This document shows, one piece after another, positions 59,188 to 64,000 of a stretch of 64,000 bases of DNA; within the stretch, counting starts at the first letter, position 1, and each line of letters opens with the position of its first letter. This stretch comes from Crenobacter luteus (GTDB lineage Bacteria; Pseudomonadota; Gammaproteobacteria; Burkholderiales; Chromobacteriaceae): positions 1 through 64,000 of the forward strand of contig NZ_SLXG01000009.1 of NCBI RefSeq assembly GCF_004345725.1, in the 5' to 3' direction. Made by a program: the position numbers and the translations under genes. Under the pieces are notes generated by a model, which made no database searches, was not told the DNA's origin, and saw only the letters and a list, made by a program, of their open reading frames with translations.

Positions 59188-60261
59188 ATGCGCCTCCAAG
59201 AATTCCACCAGTCCCTCGCCGCCATCGGCGCGCTCCCCTGCCACATCGGCCGCATCAACCGCGCCTGGCTGAAGGGCCTGCCACTGGACGCCGGCACCCG
59301 CTACCAGAAGAGCGAAAACTATTTCCCGCTGTCGGTGCGCAACGGCTTGCCGCCGATCGCGGAGCGGGTGGACAAGCTCGCGCGCATTCAGTCGCAGCAC
59401 GAGGCGGCGGACGGTTCGTTGCGGCTGCTGGTGGCGCTCAACGACGGCCAGATGGTGGAGAGCGTGCTGTTGCCGCGCGGCGGGCTGTGCGTGTCGAGCC
59501 AGGTGGGCTGCGCGGTCGGCTGCACCTTCTGCATGACCGGCAAGAGCGGCCTGCTGCGCCAGCTCGGCAGCGCCGAGATCGTGGCGCAGGTGGCGCTGGC
59601 GCGGCGCATCCGGCCGGTGAAGAAGGTGGTGTTCATGGGCATGGGCGAGCCGGCGCACAACCTCGACAACGTGCTCGACGCGATCGACCTATTGGGCAGC
59701 GACGGCAATATCGGCCACAAGAACCTGGTGTTTTCCACCGTGGGCGATCCGCGCGTGTTCGAGCGGCTGCCGCAGCAGCGCATCAAGCCGGCGCTGGCGC
59801 TGTCGCTGCACACCACCCGCGCCGAGCTGCGCGCCCAACTGCTGCCGCGCGCGCCGCGCATCGCCCCGGCCGAGCTGGTGGAGCTGGGCGAGGCCTACGC
59901 GCGCAGCGTGGACTACCCGATCCAGTACCAGTGGACGCTGCTGGCCGGCGTCAACGACAGCCGCGACGAGATGGACGCGCTCGTGCGCTTGCTGCGCGGC
60001 AAGTACGCGGTGCTCAACCTGATCCCCTACAACAGCGTGGAGGGCGACGGCTTCCAGCGCCCCGCAGGCGAAGCGATCGACGCGATGAAACGCTACCTGC
60101 ACGGCCACGGCGTGCTGACCAAGGTGCGCGATTCGGCCGGACAGGACATCGACGGCGGCTGCGGCCAGTTGCGCGCCCGCGCCGTCGGCGTGATCGACAG
60201 CAGCCGGCTGGCGCGCCGTGCGCGCGCCGGCCAGCCGGACCCCGCCCCGCCGCAAGGCTGA
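59188..60261 (+). CDS. RlmN-like radical SAM rRNA/tRNA methyltransferase
   Basis: 357 residues. Radical SAM cluster in GCAVGCTFCMTG (Cys-X3-Cys-X2-Cys), the RlmN/Cfr motif VVFMGMGEPAHNLDNVL, and the C-terminal methylated Cys region DIDGGCGQLRAR. RlmN methylates A2503 of 23S rRNA and A37 of some tRNAs. The short N-terminus (MRLQEFHQSLAAIGALPCHIGR) differs from classical RlmN, so this may be a paralogue rather than the primary enzyme. ATG 59188 chosen; an earlier ATG at 59155 lacks a ribosome site. Confidence 0.85.
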   Translation: MRLQEFHQSLAAIGALPCHIGRINRAWLKGLPLDAGTRYQKSENYFPLSVRNGLPPIAERVDKLARIQSQHEAADGSLRLLVALNDGQMVESVLLPRGGLCVSSQVGCAVGCTFCMTGKSGLLRQLGSAEIVAQVALARRIRPVKKVVFMGMGEPAHNLDNVLDAIDLLGSDGNIGHKNLVFSTVGDPRVFERLPQQRIKPALALSLHTTRAELRAQLLPRAPRIAPAELVELGEAYARSVDYPIQYQWTLLAGVNDSRDEMDALVRLLRGKYAVLNLIPYNSVEGDGFQRPAGEAIDAMKRYLHGHGVLTKVRDSAGQDIDGGCGQLRARAVGVIDSSRLARRARAGQPDPAPPQG

Positions 60262-60285
60262 GCGGCCGCCGCGCCAGCAGGACAA

Positions 60286-60320
60286 AAACCCCGCCCGGGC
60301 GACTGGCCCCGGCGGGGTTT
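60286..60320. terminator. bidirectional terminator
   Basis: AAACCCCGCC, 15-nt loop, GGCGGGGTTT. Between the convergent radical SAM and DUF1993 genes. Confidence 0.75.
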
Positions 60321-60341
60321 CGTTCGGGCGGCGGTGCGGCG

Positions 60342-60848
60342 TCAGGCTTGGCCGAGGTAGTCGCGCTTGCCGATCGCCAGCCCGTTGTGGCGCAGGATGT
60401 CGTAGGCGGTGGTGAAGTGGAAATAGAAGTTCGGCAGCACGAACTGGAACAGGTAGTCCAGCCCGGTGAAGGTCAGCTCGCCGCTGCGCATTTTCAGCAC
60501 CACCTCGCGCGTTTCGCTGCCGTCCAGCTGCGCCGGCGTCACGCCGCGCAGGAAGGCGGCGGTCCTCGCCAGCCTCTCCCTCAGTTCGGCAAAACCGGTT
60601 TCGTCGTCCGGATAGCCGGGCACCTCGATGCCGGCCAGCCGCGCCGCGCAGCCCTTGGCGGTATCGCTGACGATCTGCACCTGCCGCAGCAGCGGGAACA
60701 TGTCGGGCGCCAGCCGCGCGCCGAGCAAGGCCGCCGGTTCGATGCCGCGCTCGGCCGCGTACCGCTCGGCCTTGTCGAGAATGGCGGCCAGGCTTTCCAG
60801 CGAGCGGATCAAGCCCGGGATCGAAGCCTGGTACATGGATACGGACAT
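60342..60848 (-). CDS. DUF1993 (DinB-like four-helix) protein
   Basis: 168 residues. SVSMYQASIPGLIRSLESLAAILDKAE and the C-terminal LPNFYFHFTTAYDILRHNGLAIGKRDYLG are those of DUF1993, distantly related to DinB/YfiT helical-bundle proteins. No known reaction. Divergent from dinB; one motif copy at its 3' end. Confidence 0.88.
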   Translation of the reverse strand: MSVSMYQASIPGLIRSLESLAAILDKAERYAAERGIEPAALLGARLAPDMFPLLRQVQIVSDTAKGCAARLAGIEVPGYPDDETGFAELRERLARTAAFLRGVTPAQLDGSETREVVLKMRSGELTFTGLDYLFQFVLPNFYFHFTTAYDILRHNGLAIGKRDYLGQA

Positions 60849-60972
60849 GGCGACTCCTTGCGTGAAACGGCGCGGCGACGGCCGGCCGCTTTCTGATTAT
60901 GGCGGTCGTCCGGCGCGGCACAAGCCTGACGGGCGGCGCCGCCCGGCCCGGCCCGCGCGGTGCGTTTGGCCC

Positions 60973-60978
60973 TACAAT
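60973..60978 (+). promoter_or_regulatory. -10-like TACAAT immediately before dinB
   Basis: TACAAT six bases before the dinB ATG, so the start of transcription would fall on the ATG itself. No -35 match and no ribosome site; leaderless translation is possible. No clear LexA box is seen. Confidence 0.35.
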
Positions 60979-60984
60979 GACGAC

Positions 60985-62214
60985 ATGTCCCGCCCCGCCC
61001 CCCGCCGCATCGCCCACCTCGACATGGACGCCTTCTACGCGTCGGTCGAGCTGTTGCGCTATCCGGAGCTGCGCGGCCTGCCGGTGGTGATCGGCGGCCG
61101 CGACGCGGCGCCGCGACAACTGCCGGACGGCCGGCTCCGCTTCGCGCGGCTGCGCGACTATGTCGGGCGCGGCGTGGTGACGACCTCGACCTACGAGGCG
61201 CGCGCGCTCGGCGTGTTCTCGGCGATGGGCATGATGAAGGCGGCGCAGCTGGCGCCCGACGCCATCCTGCTGCCGGCCGACTTCGACGCCTACCGGCACT
61301 ATTCGCGGCTGTTCAAGGCGGCGGTCGCCGCCTTCACCCCGCGCATCCAGGACCGCGGCATCGACGAGATCTACATCGACCTGAGCGACCTGCCGGACGA
61401 GTCGGCCGACATCGCCGCGCGCATCAAGCGGGCGGTGCGCGAGGCGACCGGCCTCTCCTGCTCGATCTGCGTCGCGCCGAACAAGCTGCTGGCCAAGATA
61501 GGCTCGGAACTGGACAAGCCGGACGGGCTGACGCTGCTGACCGAGGCCGACATCCCGCTGCGCATCTGGCCGCTGCCGGTCGGCAAGGTGAACGGCATCG
61601 GCCCCAAGGCGAGCGAGAAGCTGGCCGCGCTCGGCGTCCATACCGTCGGCGAGCTGGCGCGTACCGCGCCGGAAGTGTTGCAGGCGCATTTCGGCCGCAG
61701 CTACGCGGCGTGGTTGGCCGAGGTCGCGCAGGGCATCGACGAGCGGCCGCTGGTGGTGCATTCCGAGCCCAAGTCGATGAGCCGCGAGACCACCTTCGAG
61801 CGCGACCTGCACCCGCGCCTCGACCGCCCGGCGCTGTCGGCCGCCTTCACCGCCCTGTGCCGGCGCGTCGCCGACGACCTGGCGCGCAAGGGCTACGTCG
61901 GCCACACCGTCGGCGTCAAGCTGCGCTACGACGACTTCAGGACGCTGACGCGCGACCTGACGCTGCCGTCGCCGACCGCCGACGCGACCGAGATCCGCCG
62001 CGCGGCGACCGAATGCGTCAGGCGCGTGCCGCTGCAGCGGCGGCTGCGGCTGCTGGGCGTGCGCGTGTCCGGCCTCGCGCCGGCCGCCAGCGTGGCGCCC
62101 GCGCCGCTGCAGGGCGAACTGCCCTTCGACGATGCGCCGGGCGCAAGGCCGTCGAACGGCCTCGGCCAAGGCGGGCGAAGCGGCGCGCTTGACGAGGCCG
62201 CCGCGCGCCGTTAG
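60985..62214 (+). CDS. dinB: DNA polymerase IV
   Basis: 409 residues, Y family. HLDMDAFYASVELLR, RGIDEIYIDLSDL (catalytic Asp-Glu), VAPNKLLAKIGSELDKP and the HhH KVNGIGPKASEKLAALG. An extra segment of about 18 residues (DAAPRQLPDGRLRFARLRDY) sits after the GG at about residue 35, as in a betaproteobacterial subgroup. The C-terminus has QGELPF, a beta-clamp binding motif. Its stop codon TAG is also the first three bases of the tRNA-Tyr -10 box. Confidence 0.94.
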   Translation: MSRPAPRRIAHLDMDAFYASVELLRYPELRGLPVVIGGRDAAPRQLPDGRLRFARLRDYVGRGVVTTSTYEARALGVFSAMGMMKAAQLAPDAILLPADFDAYRHYSRLFKAAVAAFTPRIQDRGIDEIYIDLSDLPDESADIAARIKRAVREATGLSCSICVAPNKLLAKIGSELDKPDGLTLLTEADIPLRIWPLPVGKVNGIGPKASEKLAALGVHTVGELARTAPEVLQAHFGRSYAAWLAEVAQGIDERPLVVHSEPKSMSRETTFERDLHPRLDRPALSAAFTALCRRVADDLARKGYVGHTVGVKLRYDDFRTLTRDLTLPSPTADATEIRRAATECVRRVPLQRRLRLLGVRVSGLAPAASVAPAPLQGELPFDDAPGARPSNGLGQGGRSGALDEAAARR

Positions 62215-62217
62215 TAT
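62189..62217 (+). promoter_or_regulatory. tRNA-Tyr promoter overlapping the dinB stop codon
   Basis: TTGACG (62189-62194), 17 bp, TAGTAT (62212-62217), followed by TCGCCTCCTC, the same discriminator as the Val/Asp tRNA promoter. The -35 and spacer are dinB coding sequence. Confidence 0.8.
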
Positions 62218-62231
62218 TCGCCTCCTCTTTT

Positions 62232-62316
62232 GGAGGGATTCCCGAGCGGTCAAAGGGATCAGACTGTAAATCTGACGGCTCTGCCTTCGAAGGTTCGAAT
62301 CCTTCTCCCTCCACCA
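62232..62316 (+). tRNA. tRNA-Tyr (anticodon GUA)
   Basis: 85 nt with encoded CCA. Acceptor GGAGGGA/TCCCTCC; anticodon arm CAGAC-TGTAAAT-CTG region gives GUA; long variable arm as expected. Confidence 0.96.
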
Positions 62317-62323
62317 GCATTCC

Positions 62324-62362
62324 CGAACGGCCCAGGCGCACGCGCCCGGGCCGTTCGCTTTT
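62324..62362 (+). terminator. terminator of tRNA-Tyr
   Basis: CGAACGGCCC, 14-nt loop, GGGCCGTTCG, then CTTTT. Confidence 0.88.
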
Positions 62363-62528
62363 GCGCCTACGGCAAGGCGCCCGCGGCGGCTATGCTAAGA
62401 GGTGGAAGGCGCGCCGCGCGCATCGCCCGCCGGACCCGCGCCCTTCCGCCCCTGAAGACGCCGGCCGCACGCGCGCCGGCCACTGCGCCGCCCCGGTCCG
62501 CCGGGGCGGCGGCAAGAGGAGGTGCATC

Positions 62529-63002
62529 ATGGCGATTGCAATCACCCTGTCCGAATACCTGGACCGCTCCGGCATGCCCTACGAGGTGGTCTGGCATCCG
62601 ACCAGCCAGTACAGCATGCAGACCGCCGAGCTCGCCCACGTCCCGGGCGACCGGCTGGCCAAGACGGTGCTGCTCGAAGACGATATGGGCTATCTCGCGG
62701 CGGTGCTGCCGGCCAGCTGCCATGTGCAACTGGCCCAGCTCAACCGCGACACCGGCCGCCAGCTGCGCTTCGCGCGCGAGGAGGAACTGTCCGAACTGTT
62801 CCGCGACTGCGAAGTCGGCGCGATCCCGCCGCTGACCGCCGCCTACGGCGGCATGGCCACCGTGATCGAGGAATCGCTGCTGCGCCAGCCCGACGTCTAC
62901 TTCGAGGCCGGCGACCACCAAAAGCTGATCCACATGCGCACCGAGGCCTTCATGCAGCTGATGAAGAACGCCGAGCGCCGCCACTTCAGCCAGCGCGACT
63001 GA
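62529..63002 (+). CDS. YbaK/EbsC-type aminoacyl-tRNA deacylase
   Basis: 157 residues. GMPYEVVWHPTSQYSMQTAELAHVPGDRLAKTVLLEDD has the Lys of the YbaK/ProX editing fold, and AAVLPASCHVQL and GAIPPLTAAYGG follow. Such proteins hydrolyse mischarged Pro- or Cys-tRNA(Pro). Strong GGAGG site. 212 bp separate it from tRNA-Tyr; no other gene in the gap. Confidence 0.85.
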   Translation: MAIAITLSEYLDRSGMPYEVVWHPTSQYSMQTAELAHVPGDRLAKTVLLEDDMGYLAAVLPASCHVQLAQLNRDTGRQLRFAREEELSELFRDCEVGAIPPLTAAYGGMATVIEESLLRQPDVYFEAGDHQKLIHMRTEAFMQLMKNAERRHFSQRD

Positions 63003-63105
63003 GGGTCCCGCTCGCCCACCCGGCACGCCGCGCCGCCCGCGCGGCGTTTTGCTGCGCGCGGTAGAATGCCGCCTTTGCCATTCCGCCCCGCGAGGACCCC
63101 GCCGC

Positions 63106-63498
63106 ATGGCCGCCAGACCGAAGAAGACCCAGACCGGCACGCCCGCCGCCGCCAAGTCGGCCGAGGCCCAGCGCTACGCGCGCGCCGAGGCCGCCTGCCA
63201 GGCGCTGATGCAGCTGTTCGCGACGATGGACAAGGGTGGCGCCTTCGCCGCGCACGAGACGGCGCAGCAGTACGCGCGCGTGTGCGCGCTGCATTACCGC
63301 AAGATCCGCAACGGCCGCGTGCTCAGCCCGGGCGACTTCAACCTCGCGGTCGAGCTGTGCACCGCCGGCCTGCGCGCGCTGCGCGCGCTCGAGGCGCCGG
63401 CCGGCTACGCCGGCTGGCCGCAGGCCGAGGCGCTTGCGGGCGCCGAACGGCACGCCGCCGCCGTGCTGCGCGACTACCGCGCGCTGCGCGGCCGGTAG
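63106..63498 (+). CDS. hypothetical protein
   Basis: 130 residues. Basic Ala/Lys-rich N-terminus (MAARPKKTQTGTPAAAKSAE), then a helical body (QALMQLFATMDKGGAFAAHE, GDFNLAVELCTAGLRALRAL). No family recognised. A TAGAAT hexamer lies 40 bp upstream. Terminated by an inverted pair of the dispersed motif. Confidence 0.65.
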   Translation: MAARPKKTQTGTPAAAKSAEAQRYARAEAACQALMQLFATMDKGGAFAAHETAQQYARVCALHYRKIRNGRVLSPGDFNLAVELCTAGLRALRALEAPAGYAGWPQAEALAGAERHAAAVLRDYRALRGR

Positions 63499-63523
63499 GC
63501 GGCACGCCCGCCACCCGCAAGAA

Positions 63524-63560
63524 GGGCTCGGCCAACCCGTTCACAAGGTTGGCCGAGCCC
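63524..63560. terminator. terminator built from an inverted motif pair
   Basis: GGGCTCGGCCAACC and complement GGTTGGCCGAGCCC with a 9-nt loop, between two convergent small genes. Confidence 0.88.
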
Positions 63561-63573
63561 TGCTGCGTCACGG

Positions 63574-63786
63574 TCAGAAGTAGTCGTAACCCTTGACCGG
63601 CACGCTGTCCTGCCTTTCCTTCAGCATCTCGTCGAAGTCGGCCTTGTGGTCCCAGAAACGGTACCAGCCGCGCCGCTGGTCCTCGACCACCTCCGGGTGG
63701 TCCTCGAGGAAGTGGTCCATGAACTCGGTGAACGGCGACACATAACCGTCGTGCCCCGGCCGATAGTGGCTGTGCCCGGTGCGCAT
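63574..63786 (-). CDS. DUF3460 family protein
   Basis: 70 residues: GYVSPFTEFMDHFLEDHPEVVEDQRRGWYRFWDHKA fits DUF3460, a small betaproteobacterial family of unknown function. ATG at 63786 is served by a GAGGAGGG site; an upstream GTG at 63807 overlaps that site and is less likely. The 214 bp to the window edge hold no clear gene. Confidence 0.8.
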   Translation of the reverse strand: MRTGHSHYRPGHDGYVSPFTEFMDHFLEDHPEVVEDQRRGWYRFWDHKADFDEMLKERQDSVPVKGYDYF

Positions 63787-64000
63787 CGCGATGCCCTCCT
63801 CTTTCACTGCGCCGCGTCGAACGCGCGACGCCCCTCCTCAAGATAGCCGCTCGCCACCCGCCGCACCGGTCCGATTCGTGCCGTTTCCTGCGGCGTTTCC
63901 GACCCCGTTCCGCCGGCAAAAAACCCGCACCACCCGACGCGCACGACGGCACGCCGGGCCGCGGCCTTGACCGCGGCCAAGGTCCGGCCGGCGCGCGCCG

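Noticed and set aside
60985-62214. 18-residue insertion in DinB as a novel domain
   Set aside because: I recall similar insertions in other betaproteobacterial DinB proteins, so it is a subgroup feature and not new here.
63787-64000. Gene at the right edge
   Set aside because: Open frames in the last 214 bp are Arg/Pro-rich with no recognisable motif or ribosome site.

Overview
The window is a GC-rich (about two thirds G+C by eye) chromosomal segment from a Gram-negative bacterium, most likely a betaproteobacterium of the order Neisseriales (Chromobacteriaceae-like). Pointers are the ccoI-ccoS pair, the pmbA/yjgA divergent pair, bamD facing rluD, a NDUFA9-type gene before cca, a DUF3460 gene, and a Neisseria-like habit of ending genes with inverted pairs of one short dispersed motif. 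The species cannot be fixed from the sequence alone.

Layout. 0.4-11 kb: katG, yceH, a quinone oxidoreductase, ccoI-ccoS (cbb3 oxidase copper assembly), an MFS transporter, a dihydrolipoyl-dehydrogenase-like flavoprotein and a peroxiredoxin-glutaredoxin fusion, so this part leans toward oxidative stress and respiration. 11-19.5 kb: one tightly packed rightward run trkA-trkH-slt-NDUFA9-like-cca-prpF. 19.9-24.2 kb: tRNA-Leu, a Bax-inhibitor-1 family gene, tilS-accA, then seven tRNA genes (Val, four Asp, two Val interleaved). 24.2-30.9 kb: dsbB, a patatin-like gene, an AlkA-like glycosylase, pmbA, then yjgA-mog-yheT-trpC. 31-37.8 kb: a secreted patatin with a beta-barrel domain, purL, glnB/glnK. 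37.9-47.8 kb: a poly-N-acetylglucosamine (PNAG) locus pgaABCD followed by a second, diverged pgaBCD set without pgaA. 47.9-50.5 kb: bamD facing away from rluD-pgeF. 51-55.7 kb: class Ia ribonucleotide reductase nrdA and nrdB separated by a lipoprotein gene. 55.9-57.7 kb: a strikingly AT-rich two-gene insert (ParA/MinD-like ATPase plus a class III nucleotidyl-cyclase-like protein) followed by a 90-bp MITE. 58-64 kb: a MEKHLA/PAS protein, an RlmN-like radical SAM enzyme, a DUF1993 gene, dinB, tRNA-Tyr, a YbaK-type editing protein and two small genes.

Two things stand out. First, the 8-mer TTGGCCGA (extended form GGTTGGCCGAGCC) occurs about 50 times on the two strands, roughly 0.8 per kb and about twenty times chance expectation. 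It lies in many genes and reading frames, and four times as a closely spaced inverted pair forming a terminator hairpin between genes. This is the pattern of DNA uptake sequences in Neisseriaceae, but the motif differs from the DUS dialects I know, so it is a candidate new uptake-sequence dialect. Second, the AT-rich ATPase/cyclase pair carries no copy of that motif and looks recently acquired; its gene content suggests a nucleotide-signalling, possibly anti-phage, module that I cannot assign to a named system. A third point is the duplicated pga set, in which the first PgaB keeps its deacetylase residues but has lost motifs of its C-terminal glycoside-hydrolase domain.
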